Positions 12,069 through 24,620 of a DNA stretch of 64,000 nt are shown piece by piece. Position 1 is the stretch's first letter. The number at the start of each line of letters is the position of its first letter. The notes beneath the pieces were generated by a model. The model ran no database searches. It was given only the letters and a program-made list of their open reading frames with translations, and had not been told where the DNA came from. The translations under genes were made by a program, and so were the position numbers. Source of the DNA: Symsagittifera roscoffensis (Eukaryota; Xenacoelomorpha; Acoela; Convolutidae); the NCBI RefSeq assembly GCF_963678635.1, contig NC_087068.1, forward strand, positions 28,770,318 through 28,834,317, given 5' to 3'.

Positions 12069-12302
12069 CAGAAACACCTTTGAAGCAATGAGCAGCTGTT
12101 ATAACATACCGAGATGAAATCACAGTTCCCCCACAAAACCCTTCATCACTACTCACAGTGACATAGAACAGCCGTACCCATTAACTATTGATCTCGTTTC
12201 AATTTTTTTCGTTTCGATTCCTTCTTTAAGTGGTGGCGTCATGTAAACAAAATCAAGAACAGCACATAGAACTATAGCTTGCAAGAAACCCATAATGTAC
12301 AT
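12069..12302 (-). pseudogene. Trypsin-like serine protease first exon, broken
   Basis: On the minus strand an ATG at 12302 starts MYIMGFLQAIVLCAVLDFVY, a good signal peptide, then a short propeptide ending ETR-S and the zymogen activation site IVNG. The frame then runs into a stop. One frame over, without a gap, the chymotrypsin-fold continues: VRLFYVTVSSDEGFCGGTVI, then SSRYVITAAHCFKG with the catalytic histidine in AAHC. The exon ends at a GTGAGC donor (12068-12063). Family members have about 10-20 residues between IVNG and the W-V block, so a small out-of-frame deletion (about TGG to TGG) explains the break. No exons with the catalytic aspartate or GDSGG serine were found. Confidence 0.7.
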
Positions 12303-13431
12303 TTTAGTTTTTTTCAAGTTTCGTAAGTTTTTTTTTGAATCATGGATTCTGTTTCAATTTTTGCTCGCGTTTTTCATTTAAATAAAAACTGCTGTTAGTT
12401 GGTAATTACTTCTATGACATTTAATTATAACCGGGAAAGTTGTAGAAGTCAAAAATTTGATCTCTACCGCTAGTTTTTGAATTCCAAAAATCCAAATTTT
12501 TTGAAATAGCAAAAAATCAAACCCCTATCCACAAAATCAAACCCCTACGGAAGAATTGAAAAATTGCCCTAATTGTAAAGCTCGGTCGGAAATGTCTGAA
12601 CACTTGTAAAGCTCGGAAATGTCTCAAAATGCAAAAAAAAACAATTCTAGAAGGTTCAAAGCAGTTTAGTAACACACTAGGATAATTACAATCTATACGT
12701 AACATACTCCGCCGTCTACCTGTTCTTGGGAGTCCATCTCTGGCGCCATCTCTGGAACCAGGCACGGCCAGGAAGAAAACCATATTAATCTGTTGCAAGG
12801 AATGTCCCGGACTTCCTGGAGCAGTAATAGTCCTGGAGCAGTAAGAGTCCAGTCTAGGAAGGTGCTAGTATTAGAGAAATTTTGCCAGGAACCAGAACTA
12901 GATTTTCATGTTGTTGAATCTTTTTGAAAGTTGCAAAAATTTTCGAACACTTGCGAAATCAAAATCACCAATGATAGCTCATATTCAAAAACCGAAATGT
13001 TAATTGACAATCATCTAGCAGTTAAACTGCATTTGTAGTTTCACCATTGAAAGTAAAAGTTGAGCCTTGCTCAGATTTATGATAACAAAACATAATTTTT
13101 CTATTGGCTAGATAGTTTCTACTTCAAAAAAGTGTGTTTGCTTTTTTGGGAGGATTTACTGTCGGTATTCGCACATTTCTTCCCCACACATTTCGCCCCT
13201 CAAATTTTACATTAAGAAAACGGCGGTTAATTAAATGAGCAATACGTTAGGGGCGAAACGTGCGCGGACAATTGTGTGAAATTATTCTCGCTATGTGAGC
13301 CGGTTACTTAACTAACACTCTACGGTCAAGGAGAAACAATAGAGAAATAACTACATGGCCAACAGTTTTGATTGAAGTTATCGGATAAAGCGATGACGAC
13401 AATTCTTGCTTAGATATTCAGGAAAACTTTT
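12303..13431. other. Intergenic stretch, no gene seen
   Basis: Mixed AT-rich sequence without coding features. The part at 13090-13430 could include the upstream part of a 5' LTR of element C, but no matching 3' partner was found for it. Confidence 0.4.
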
Positions 13432-13545
13432 ATGGTACTGACGTGATTCCACTTTTATATCTAATCTAGTTTAGCTAATGCTCTGTCTTTTTATAATGTT
13501 TTAAGTTTCAGATTAATTCACTTTTACTCTTTTATCCTTTTATCC
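13432..13545 (+). repeat. 5' LTR end remnant, element C
   Basis: Shared with 19070-19250: the segments tagtttagctaa, gctctgtc and tttcagattaattcactttt occur in the same order. Only about 110 bp can be paired; the upstream LTR part is not recognisable. Confidence 0.5.
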
Positions 13546-13593
13546 TTTTAACTGTTTAAAGTAGAGTTAGCTGTAACAAAGTAAAATTTTATC

Positions 13594-13916
13594 ATGGCGC
13601 ATTCAAACAACGAATCTAACGTGAGAGGAACACCTCCATTTTGACAGAACCATACGGTGGACCCACCTATCCCTTGGGAAGATTGGACTGATCTTTTGCA
13701 CTTAGTAATTATTGCAAAAGAAAATGTAGATATCGAGAATCTACTAAATCCATCGGAAAGACACCATCCTCTTCCACTAACACTAGTCAATCCGACGGAA
13801 AGCGAATCGGATAACCAAAGAAAAACACTGATAGAGAGAAAAATTCATGAACAAAAACGATACGACGACGAGGAAACGACATCTATCAATCCGAAACAAA
13901 GAAAGTTAGTGGAATG
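13594..13916 (+). pseudogene. Gag start remnant, element C
   Basis: An ATG near 13594 opens MAHSNNESNVRGTPPF and stops. A longer frame to 13916 reads PPIPWEDWTDLLHLVIIAKE followed by a charged, hydrophilic stretch rich in E, K and R. Its position just after the LTR-like end and before RT suggests Gag, but no zinc knuckle or capsid motif was recognised. Downstream to about 14640 there are only short broken frames, including a duplicated segment (ccatcaacatcaccggcaaa-type, near 14310 and 14390). Confidence 0.4.
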
Positions 13917-14639
13917 AAAAAAGACAAAGTCGATTAGAAAAATCATTCAATCCTCTAACTAGCCCTAGAAAACAATGGAAAATAGAACTTCGGCTAGAAA
14001 CTCACATAAGTAAAAATACTTCGAATTTCCTTCAAAGAGTTTAGGGAAAATTTAACAACTGCCTTCGTCAGGAAAACAAACGTCACATTTGATAGGCGCA
14101 AACTGTTAAAACGGAAGCAAAACGACAGAGATTCATTGGAACAATTTTGGGGAGCCTCAGCTGAAATGGCCAAAAAGTGTGACATATCCGCCGGAGAGGA
14201 CTAATGCATAAGGAATTCCCAAACATCCAAGTGGACTCTGCTAGCCCGGTCAGTTTTCTCAAGAGAAACGTTCTGCGTCTCCAAGGACTTATATTGCGGG
14301 TTCAAGGACAATGCCATCAACATCACCGGCAAATTGATATTTCCGATTTTCTCAAATGGATGATTACACGAAGATTGATATTTTTTGTCATCAACATCAC
14401 CGGCAAACTGATACTTCCGATTTTCTCAAATGAATGATCACACAAAGATTGTCATCCTCAAAATGACAACCTGCCCAAATGGGGGATAGACAACACACAG
14501 AAGTATTTCCCGCACTTCCAGTCGAACAAAATGTGTAAGTCAATAAACTTTATTTCCACCTCAGAAAAAGACAAGGAAATCGTTCAAAATCTCAAAGACC
14601 TTTAAAAGTTTATTTCTTCGGATTGGAAAAAAAATCAGA

Positions 14640-15960
14640 TAAAAATTACCCATTCTCACGAGCCACTAAAGCCCATTCAATTAAAAGGTAAATTCGTTTA
14701 TCTCCATTTACTCGATTCAGTTACAACCAAATTGAACCGGCTAAAAAACGAAGGAAATAATAATAGTGTGGAAAATTGCAACGAAGATCGTTTCAATAGC
14801 CCGATCGTCATTACTTGCAAAAACACAAATCGATCAAGTTGGCATTAGATTCAAAACTTATCAACAAGCAAATCTACAAAAATAAATATCAAATGCCAAA
14901 CATTAACGATCTTGTAGATAACGTACCAGCTCAAATTTCAAATGATTCGCTTGGAGAGGTATGGTTCACAAACCTTGATTTAAAAAATGCCTGTAGTCAA
15001 CTCGCCTTAGACATGTTTACTAGTTATTAGTGCAACTTTACTACTTTACTATAGTTGGCGGCAATACTATTGTCATTTGTCAGTTTTTAACTGGTTTTCA
15101 TGGATCAGGCGATATGCCTAACAAATTTCAAAGAGTCATGAACCCAACATTAGAAACGACCACTTTTTCAAATTGTTACTTTCACGACCTTTTAATTGCA
15201 TCCAAAGGAAGCTTTTTAGACCACAAAATCATGGTTTTTGAAATCTTATCAATTTTAGACAATTAAAATTTTGACATCAAGTAGCCAAAATGTAAATTCT
15301 TTTGAAAAAAAATCGAGGTGCTGGGATTTAAATTTTGAAGTTCAGGATTTTCCCCGTTGACCATCAAAACGAAGGCAATAAAGGACCTTAAGGAAATAAG
15401 ATCGTTTTTCGGTTCCACGAATCAATATATCAATTTTGTTCCTAATTTAGCATCTCTGAAAAGCCCGCTCCGCCCCATGCTAAATAAGAAATCTATTTTT
15501 ATGGGAATCATGATCATACAGAAGCTTTCGAGAAAATCAAACAAGAAACTGTTAATCAGACAGAAAATACGCACTCCGACGTAAACTGTAATACTAGAAC
15601 AATAACCGATGAATCACAAATAGGAATTAGGGACATCCCTAGATCAACTCCATGGGAACGATCTGAAGACGTTTTTTTTGCCTCTCGGTTCTTAAATCCA
15701 CACGAACCTAAATACTCTACTAACGAATTAGAACTTTTAGGAGTCATTTGGGCGGTGGAACATTATAAGAACTAACTCTATGGATCAGACTTTGAAGTAA
15801 TTACAGATCATAAGGCCTTACTTTCCACCCTTTCAACAAACCACGGGAATAGAACATATCACAGAAGACTAACAAGATGGGTCGATAGGTTGCTACCTTT
15901 TCATTTACAATTAAGCACCTGGCAGGAAAAGATATGGGATTCACCGATTCAATTTCAAGA
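14640..15960 (+). pseudogene. Reverse transcriptase and RNase H remnant, element C
   Basis: The fragment near 14650-14820 contains LKPIQLKGKFVYLHLLDSV and DRFNSPIVIT, then 14815-15030 holds LALDSKLINKQIYKNKYQMP and VWFTNLDLKNACSQL (first catalytic aspartate). The catalytic loop at about 15170-15200 reads CYFHDLLIAS, so the first aspartate of YxDD is replaced by histidine. The thumb region (KDLKEIRSFFGSTNQY) lies at 15380-15430. RNase H pieces follow at 15710-15910 (STNELELLGVIWAVEHYKN, then EVITDHKALLSTLSTNHGNR). Stops and shifts separate the pieces. Confidence 0.75.
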
Positions 15961-16559
15961 ATTCGATCTGAAAACGCCTTCCCTCATCACATAATGACGA
16001 AGAATTTTTAGTCGCGAACATTGATAAAATTAAGAAAGCAATTTATCTTTCGGATAATTAAAGACAGTCAAGCAATGCTATTGGTTCAAGTATGGAATAT
16101 TCCGATAACGCAAAATTACGTAATTGCCTCGTAGAATCATGTCTAAAACTTATTAACTCAACCTTTTCAATTCGCAACTCAAATCATAATCGAACAGAAA
16201 TCTGTACCTCAAAATGTATAACTACTTTTTATTCAAAAAATAACCCTTTAAAATTTTCTACTTCTAACTCCGCGTTTTTTTAATTTTTATTTCCAAATTG
16301 GAGCATACTCAATTCCGCTTTAGATAAAAAAAATTGTAAATAGTGTAAGTATGGAAAATAACTTCCGATAATCAAGTTTCTCTAGAATTCCCATTTCTAC
16401 ATGAACAAGAAAAACGTGTAATTAAATACCGTGAAAACTTGAAGTTGCCCGATCGTCCTTAGGATTTAAATACTTTATTTAGTGCCAAAGTAGTCACTTT
16501 CTTAACCGAAGTTGACCCAATGTTGAGCCTCATCGTGAAAGCACTTCAAACAAAGCCGA

Positions 16560-17280
16560 GACGATAAATGCAATTTCTCCATATTTTCACCATTTCGTAC
16601 CGGGCCTACACGAATCTGACGGGTGGTTACACATGGACGGTAAGTTAGTTATCTCCCGTACCCTGAGAAATGCTATGATGGAGACATTACAGGGTACACA
16701 TCCCGGTCAGTTCGGAATGCAATACTTAACTCAATACATCTGGTGGCCTCATAATAACAGACAGATTTATTTCCATGGCATATATTATTCAGAATGTACA
16801 AAGACGGATAAGAATTTAAAAAGCGTAATTCCAAATTCTCAAACTAGTAAACTTCCCTCTCACTTGAACCCAACAAAGAACTCAACTTAGACTTCGCTGG
16901 CCCTTTAGATTCTCACTGGGGCATAAATAAATATATTTTACTTTTCATCGATCGATTTTAAAAACTTCCATTGGCAAAAACTACTACATTTGCATCTTCA
17001 AAAACAGTTAACAATTTTTTTCATGATTATATCTTCCTCAATGGCATACCCTACCCCATTAGAGTAGACCATGCATCCTGTTTTACAAGCCAGAATTTCA
17101 ATTTTTTTTGTGACTCGAATAACCTTAAATTAACCTTTTGTACAGTAGGAGACCATCGCTCCAACGTATAAGTTGAAAAACTTGCACATACTGTAAAAAT
17201 CAAACTGTTGGCAATGGTTCAAGAATTTCAAAAGTTTACACTACAAGATGCTATCTCAAACATGATCTGGAATCTTTGGT
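16560..17280 (+). pseudogene. Integrase remnant, element C
   Basis: A frame at 16633-16890 covers the zinc-binding region: THPGQFGMQYLTQYIWWPH, then a partly preserved C-x-x-C (SECTKTDKN). The core begins ELNLDFAGPLDSHWGINKYI (first aspartate) near 16885-16940 and then hits a stop. The second aspartate block, NGIPYPIRVDHASCFTSQNF, is at 17040-17100. The glutamate block HRSNVxVEK contains a stop at 17169-17171. It is clearly inactive. Confidence 0.75.
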
Positions 17281-18620
17281 CCTCTTCTCAATCAAAATTC
17301 AAATGCTCTCGAATCGAAAACAATTTAATGGAAAACCAAATACTATTTGGAAACAACTGTCATCTGATAAACCTTCCAATGGAATTTTAGACAAAGGGAA
17401 ATTGATACTTTGCAAGGAAAGAGCTAAGGACTGGAATGCGGACGACAGAATGGAGGATGGATATAAATACACTGTGATCCCTAAGAAGAATCAGACATCT
17501 CTGGAGAAGGGATATGAATCAGACAACCCATCTACCTCAAAACCTTCCCCGTCTAGACTGCCCCTTCAAAATCCATTTGAAGGTAAAATCATTTGGAAAA
17601 CCAACCCGTTTTACAAAGAATTGAAACAAAAAATTCTAAATACATCTAGCACTACTGTAAAATTATCCGATTGAAAAATAATCAAACAATTAGACATCGC
17701 TCTTCCAAAATCAAATTCCTCTAAAATCCGATACTTTAAAGGCAACATATTGCTCCTATATTTTCCTAAACCCGATTTGGAATAAGGTCGGAGGCGTGCG
17801 AAACCAAACCAATTTAAAAAACAGGACAAGAAGACCAGAAAACAAGTAGAATTGGAAACCTCAGAAAACAGTACCAGGCCGAGGGTGTCGAAATTGTCAA
17901 CGAGCTCTTCACGAAGACAGCCATCCCAATCTAAGAAGTCCACCACGGTTCCAAGTTTTTTAGCTTCTGACGAACCGATGTTTCTTCCCGCGGATACTTC
18001 CGATATTAGCGATTGGGAATGGATAGCAGGAGGCTTTCCTTGTAGAGACGTGATTAGGGACCGAATTATTTCCGATGGGCCTAAATCATATAAAACCCGA
18101 TGTCATCACTGTTAAACCTCGTAGTCAGAAAGATAACGTAAAGGTTGAAAGTTTAGGCGACAACCCCAAGACAAGTTAACAACTTCACAATGCCCAACTA
18201 ACATCATTCCGGCGGAACCAATTGACACCTCAGAAGGAACAGATCCAACGGACAAGACAATAGCAACACACGGTGAAGATTCTCCTGTAAGCTTTCCAAT
18301 GAGGTTACCTCCAACCATCAGCCTTCTCTTAATTCCGATGTTAAAGATCAATTAGAAGAAACATCTGGCTCAGCCTCGAATCCGATTGTCCTAGATAACA
18401 ACTGTAACAAACCTCAAACTTCATCCCACCACAAAACTCTTTTAGATGAGCTGACTATACCTTCGGACTCTTCATTTTTGGTCGTTTACTTTCCTCTTTG
18501 GACCGATGAGTCCCTAAAAATCGCTACCGACAACTATGATCGAAATACCGACTTAGACAGCAAACTATTTAGTACCCAGCTTGAAAACTTTATATACTGC
18601 TACAAAAACTGCTAAACTGC
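17281..18620 (+). pseudogene. 3' coding remnant of element C
   Basis: Several medium frames (17276-17674, 17852-18115) are hydrophilic and rich in S, T, K and P. The first could be the integrase tail (EKGYESDNPSTSKPSPSRLP). A later stretch near 18440-18610 reads DELTIPSDSSFLVVYFPLWT and ends with FIYCYKNC. No family was recognised. The layout suggests pol tail or a lost third gene. Confidence 0.35.
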
Positions 18621-19069
18621 TTTTTCTTTTTTCGCTATACTCGGTGCTTTTCCTTTCATTAACTGTAACTACAACAAAAACTCATAATTTTCGCTAACCG
18701 ATTGTTATTTTTTATATTTTCACGTTAACATTCCTTCGGATCAGTGTTCGTTATTCAACTTAATGCTCGACTATTCAAAAATCTAGCAGTAAATAATTTA
18801 AATTTTCGGAATTCATTTTTTTTAGCTAATGCATAATTTATTAGTCATTTTTTACAAGTACATCCGCCGGATGTCAGCTAGTTTTTTTTTTAAATTCAGT
18901 GCTGAATTGATTTTGTTTAACTGCATACATTATTATCAATTTATAATTCTAACATTAACTTAGTGCACGAATACGGTGCTTAAGTTTTCATTTTATCTCT
19001 TAAAGGGGAGAAAAGGATCAATTAGTTAGTTAATTAGTTAATTTTGCAATTTAAATTTTTCCTGCTTTG

Positions 19070-19250
19070 AGGAATGATGTGGCTCCTTTTTTTATATCGA
19101 ACATAGTTTAGCTAACGACTTATCTAATTGATTTAACCAGTCATTTATGTTTGATCTTAACATTTTCATTCTCTCCGGCGGAGAGAATGCTCTGTCACTT
19201 TTTATTGTTTCAACTTTCAGATTAATTCACTTTTTATCCTTTCAATTTTA
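19070..19250 (+). repeat. 3' LTR end remnant, element C
   Basis: Pairs with 13432-13545 but carries about 70 extra bases. The extra part contains a perfect inverted repeat with 10-bp arms at 19168-19188 (attctctccg / cggagagaat). Confidence 0.5.
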
Positions 19251-21493
19251 CAATATTCAATCAGGTGCAATTTATGTTAAGAAAAACTTGGCTCAAACAG
19301 ATAAAGTCGTCGAGCAAAAGTTATATCAAAACTACCGGGTAATTTGCTAAAAAAAACTATATCAAATGAATCTCTTATGTACCCAAAAAATTATATTTAA
19401 GAAAGGTAAAAACTTCTTAATTTTTTATACCAAAGTTATTGTCGATTGATAGCCAAAAAAATGTCTCCTTTCTACAAAATAAAAACAAGTTTGAAACATT
19501 TTGCGCAGGTTTTTGGAGATTATACTTCTTTAAATGTTAATGGGCTACACGAGAAGCTCACTGAGATTTAGTTTTGTCAGCAATTGAACCAATGGGTTTG
19601 TCGTATAACTTTGCTTGACAAAAAAGCCAAAACTGATCTGCTTTTTGGTTCAAATTTTGGACCAGAGTTTGCAATATGAGCTGCCATACAACTTACCATA
19701 CTAATGATGCGTTAATTCTAAACAAGATTTGTCTTCTTCATTTTTTTTTCTAAAATCAACCAGTTTTTGAGAAAAATGGGTTTTAATTTTCAATTTTTCA
19801 CTTCTTTGTCCGGAAAAAATAAATCTGCACTGTAACCAATCGCGCCATTTCTCAGACTGGGAAAAACGGTAAACTACAACAAGACTGCTCGTATTGAGAC
19901 AAAGCCCTAAATATTCTGACTGCCTTTTAAAATCAGTGGAGCAGTAAAAACATGGAAACTTTAAATTTAATTAAATAAAATGATTTTTTTTCTACATTTG
20001 AGGTTTTTATAAAAATTTTTCCACAATGATCACACTTGAAAAATTTTTATCATTTAGGCTCAAAATTTTTGAAAAATATAAAAAAACTTATTATCATTAA
20101 AAAACTCAAAAAATCATTATTGAAAAATTGAAAATTGTCTGAAGAAGAAAAACCACCCTGAGCACAAATCTTGCGTTAGTTTTATAACGAAAATCGAAAC
20201 AATACGATAGTTAGAAATAGAGTTTATTGTTCGATCATTGAAAATGGGGAGGAACTTTGTATTAGGGTGTGTTTTACTTTTTTTTGTTTTCCACCCAAAA
20301 TCAGTCTACTTTTGTCTACTTCAATGAAAACTCCTAGGGGTTAAGATAGGTATCTATCATATTGAAAAATGTCTCAGTGTCGAGAAAAACTGGTCTGAAC
20401 ATCTTTAATTTTTCAGACTTAAATAGACAAACTTTAAAAGAGGAGGCTGACTTTTCAAATTTGATTCTGCTGAAAATTTCAACGAACTTTGCCGCTCTTT
20501 GTTGCATTTTTCAGCCGCAAACTACTCCAATTAAATTATTTTAAATAGGGAGCGTCTGTATTGAATTCCAACGTCGCCGAAAGATAATTATTTCGAGCCT
20601 TGAAAATGTGGAGGAACTTTGTATATAGGTGTAGTTTAGTTTTTTTTTGTTTTCCATGCAAAATCAGGTACCACAAAGAATCATCGGCGTGGGCCGAGTG
20701 ATATATCATATTCAAGCCCTTTCAGTCCTGATTTGAACAAAATCTGAAAAGTCCCAAAAAATTTTCTAGTGTCGAGAAAAACCGGTTTGAAAATTTTGAT
20801 TTAGTTGTCCTAGTTCGAGCAAGGAAAGCAAGCGAGCAGGCTTGCAACCGCTGAAACGCCTAATTCATGCAAGTAAAACTAGTTTTCGGAGTTTTTTAGC
20901 TTCTTTTTGGGTACCAGAAAATTCAAAAATTGTCTGCAGAAAATATTGATTTTTTTAGATTTTCTAATAATTTTTTATAAAAATCTTTGATCAATTTGCA
21001 TATATTACTTGGATTATCAAAAAAAACTAATTTAAAAATGATAATTTTATGTCAGATCCCTTTATCACGAAGCAGTAAAAACTACAATCATTTGGAAAAA
21101 AATTATTTCTAAACCGTAGTTTTCTAAAGGCTATGGTTGGAATATTCTGTGCTACCTGCACAGTAACCCGGCTATCCTTGTTTGAAACGTGTGTTACTTC
21201 TAACTCAACGTAATAACACTGAAGTTGCTTACTCTAAAAAAGATCGCTATGAATACAATCAAGGTCACAGAAGATAGTTAAAATAGCATTTTCTTTTCTC
21301 TGGTAAAAACTCTTTGGTATTGGTAACTCAGTTCAAGACAAAATTTTATATCTCCAGATCAAATTGCACAGTGATGTGCTCTCGTGGTAACACTTGCATA
21401 AAAACGCGTGGAAACTAAGTGTTTTAATTGAAAACTCAAGGAGCTCCCGATTTCTTTTTCGCCTAAATTTAAAGTTTACCTAAAGTATTCTTT
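19251..21493. other. Non-coding stretch with a diverged direct repeat
   Basis: Two copies of a repeat start near 20236 and 20602 (aaaat.g.ggaggaactttgtat, then tttttgttttccac/tgc and aaaatcag). Each is followed, near 20372 and 20767, by a shared tgtcgagaaaaac block. No gene was seen; the short frame 20362-20544 has no family features. Confidence 0.45.
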
Positions 21494-21660
21494 CAAGTGA
21501 CAACACGCGCACTTTTTACAGAGTAGAAGTTCAAATTGATTTTTGTGTTTTTTCGGACTTCTGAAAGGTCTTAATAACCTGCATTCTGTTTACCTCGCGT
21601 GATTGTTATGAAAGTAGGCGTGATTACCAATTAGGTTATTCCAAATATACCCGAGAAGAC
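21494..21660 (+). repeat. Dispersed repeat, copy 1
   Basis: Matches 25538-25705 in the same orientation. Shared blocks include ttctgtttacct, gattgttatg and gcgtgat.accaattagg, with moderate divergence. Confidence 0.6.
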
Positions 21661-21679
21661 AAAAAAAAACTTGTCATAC

Positions 21680-23030
21680 TATTACATATTATACAAAAAC
21701 TGCTTATCATACTATTTCAAACAACTTCATACATCAAAAAACTACCTTTAAAATAGCAAGTTAAAAATGTTTCTTACTAAGAAATACTATACTAAGCATT
21801 TTTGCCACATTCTGGAATTACATAACAAGAGTTTTGCCATACTTTTTAAAACAAAATTTTATGAACATAGCGAAAGCAATTTTTTGTTCTATAAATTTGA
21901 ATGATAATCTTTTTTATTCCCTACTATGAAAATCTATGATAAGCATTTCTTGCATACTTTGAAATTATATGATAAGCATTTTTTCCATAAATGAAAGTAC
22001 AAAAAACTTTTGTTTTGATTTTTTGTGTTGTATCCAAAACACTAACCAAGGAATTTTTGTCACAAGAAAACCCAGAATATAATTGGCAGTTACCACGCAG
22101 ATAATCTCCATGTGGTGAATTTGACCAAGCAAATTAATTTTGAAATTTTCACATGGAATTAAACACCAAAAATTTAACTTTTTGTATGTGGCTAGATAGT
22201 TTTTGAAAATAAAGTTTGAAAGTTTTGGTGGTTGAGAAAAAGCCTGTTGTTTTTTTTACAAAATTGTTTTTACCTAAGCATATGAAACAAAAAACACTTT
22301 TTTGTGGTTATTTGGATTTTTTTTGGCAAAAAACTTATCCCGGATTGAGTTATGAACACAATAAGTCAAATTTTGCATGAGAAACCTTTTTTTTGTTAAA
22401 ATATATAATAAAACACAAAAACAAGTTTCCAAGCAAAAATTTGCGTTTTTTCTTTAAAAAATGCATATCATAAAATTTTCATATGCAAAAACTATATGAT
22501 AAGCATTTTTCTGACTAAAACCGAAATTATATCTTTGACAGTAACTTGATCTCAATCACTGAAAACCGTTACTAAACTAGTATTGCCCCAACAAATTTTC
22601 AAATGTTTTTTTTTTGAAATTTTTAATTATTCTCTTAGAAAATGCTTATCGTACAAATTCATAAATGAAAACTAAATGACAAGCTTTTTTTGAACAAAAC
22701 TTAAATCAAAGTTTTACAATCAAATTGCTCTCTGTTATTGAAGCCTTCATTCAGGTAAAAAATTATTAAAACTTTTGGATGAAAAAGTGGTTATCATACA
22801 AGGTTCATGAATGAAAATTGTATGATAAGCATTTCGTTACAGAAATTTTTTTTTTTTAAAATCTCCCTAAAAACATGTTTCGGTGATTACACGAAACATA
22901 TTTTTAGCAAGATTTTTGAACAAAAAATCTATAACAAAATGCCTATCATACAATTTTCATCCATGCAAATTGTATGATAAGCTTTTTTTCATCCAAATTG
23001 TTTCATCATTTTCTACCTGATCTAGAAGCT
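21680..23030. repeat. Repeat region rich in TGATAAGC motifs, copy 1
   Basis: The motif tatgataagcattttt or its complement appears at least nine times on both strands, near 21699, 21948, 21966, 22493, 22644, 22787, 22818, 22939 and 22972. A block near 22083-22170 is an inverted match of 51660-51735 (ggtaactg...gcagat / ttccatgtgaaaa). Confidence 0.55.
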
Positions 23031-23189
23031 TCAAATGATCTAAAAGTGGTCAAATGAGTCTCTACATTACGCGGTCAAACTGTGTAATTTGTGAATTATA
23101 ACGGGGGCTTCACAACAAACCTGGTCGAGGTGCTCATTTTATGTTTCGACTTTCAAAGTCGACCTATTGTCAGTGCTCTACCAAAAAAT

Positions 23190-23880
23190 AAAAGTCGAGA
23201 CAGGGGTTTGTGTCGAGCACCTAAACAATTCTCTGCATCCACTTGCATATCTCCCTGCTCCGATTTGGGGTGCTGCACCTTTTCGCACATGATTTTTCAC
23301 ATTCAGAGACCCATTGTTTTTGAGTCGCGCAATATCGCTCAGAAGGTTTTCAATCGCGCAAAGTGACCTCTGCCTAAATTTGCGGCTGATCATTTTGGGT
23401 CGCAAAATGTCGCCCCGAATTCGCGCCAAAATTATCAGTCGCTTTTCGATTTCTTTTGTGTTGCGCAAAGCCGCCCCATTTTTTGCGCCAAAATGCAACT
23501 TAGTTCTTTTGGGTCATCATAACGTCACTCTCAAGTTTTTCGTTGTTTCACAATGGTGACTTATCTTTTAAGGGCTAGGAAAATTCGCGCCGAAATCTTT
23601 TGATCGCGCAAAGTACCAACTTGTTTGTTTTGGGCCGTGCTAAGTAGGGGCAGATTTCGAGTTGAGGCGGTCGCAACTTGCTGATTTCTGGTCGCGATGT
23701 TCTTAAGTTCAACGCCCCCCTCCCCACCTCAGGAAATGGACCGATTGCTGACCGAAAGGCTCCCTTTTTGTACTATTTCGAGATTTCCATTTTATTTCTA
23801 AATAAATGCAAGGACGCTACATTCGCTCACTCCAAAAGTAAATCGAGGTCACAGAAGATCTGTTTCAAGAAAGTAATTAA
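23190..23880 (+). repeat. Diverged single copy of the GC-richer array unit
   Basis: Contains the blocks tctccctgctccgattt, cgcaaaatgtcgccccgaa, ttgcgcaaagcc and ttctggtcgcgatgttctt found in each unit of the tandem array at 46426-48720. Frames inside (for example 23314-23559) are translations of the repeat and are not called genes. Confidence 0.65.
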
Positions 23881-24292
23881 ATAAAAGCAATCACAACGCT
23901 CCCCTAGCTGTACAACTTTTTAAATGCTTCGTATCAATTACACTAATGACCTTATTTCCCTCTGCAGAAGAGCAAAGAACTAAAGACACATAAATGAATC
24001 ACAACAAATTGGTTAGAATTTTGACACACTTTACACCAGGATGTTAAACGGAAAGAGCTTAATGCAATAAAAACTAAGAATAAAGTTTTATCCAACGGAG
24101 TTGACAGATAAAAGATTCTAAAATTTTGAACAAAAAAAAATGATTTAGGCGTGACAATTACTGGAAACTAACAATTGATAAACTTTCAGTTTTAAAAACT
24201 CAGCTATCATACTTTATAAATTTTAGTCAGTCAACTGTCAGTTGTTTACTCACTGCATGTGTGACTATCTTTTCAGAACAGTAAAAATTTAG

Positions 24293-24316
24293 TTTCAGTC
24301 ACCATGGTGACTGAAA
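24293..24316. repeat. Perfect 24-nt palindrome
   Basis: tttcagtcacca followed by its exact complement. Beyond one mismatch on each side the arms continue as aaaattta / taaatttt. Confidence 0.8.
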
Positions 24317-24322
24317 GTAAAT

Positions 24323-24620
24323 TTTGAGAAACGAAAAGAGTTAAATAAGATCAGATTTTATGTTATGTAAAAATCAAAAAGCAATTCCAATTCAGGAGTT
24401 CAAGAAATAAAGTTGAATAAAATCCATTTCTTTTAATTAAATCAGACGGATAAATGAAAGCAGGAGGCATGCATGCGTCCTGCTTTCATTTATCCGTCTG
24501 ATTTAGTTAAAAGAAATGGATTTTATTCAACTTTATTTCTTGAACTCCTGAATTGGAATTGCTTTTTGATTTTTACATAACATAAAATCTGATCTTATTT
24601 AACTCTTTTCATTTCTCAAA
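24323..24620. repeat. Large near-perfect inverted repeat (fold-back)
   Basis: Arms of about 143 bp meet around ggcatgcatgcg at about 24467-24478 and differ at only a few positions. The left arm begins ttttgagaaacg and the right arm ends tttctcaaa. No coding content. It could be a fold-back transposon or MITE, or a recent palindromic rearrangement. Confidence 0.85.

Larger units (their letters stand above)
13432..19250 (+). mobile_element. Relic Ty3/Gypsy retroelement C
   Basis: A second, unrelated Ty3/Gypsy lineage on the plus strand. It has LTR-like ends at 13432-13545 and 19070-19250, a gag start near 13594, RT from about 14650, RNase H near 15700-15960, integrase at about 16560-17280, and a decayed 3' coding region to about 18600. 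Each domain is broken by stops and frameshifts. The RT family signature (KYQMPNINDLVDN...GEVWFTNLDLKNA) differs from elements A, M and B. Confidence 0.8.

Noticed and set aside
12517-12798. 93-codon minus frame with cysteines and arginines
   Set aside because: No family motif, low-quality start; lies in non-coding DNA.
21680-23030. CRISPR-like spaced repeats
   Set aside because: Spacing irregular, both orientations, eukaryotic context; a dispersed repeat family explains it.
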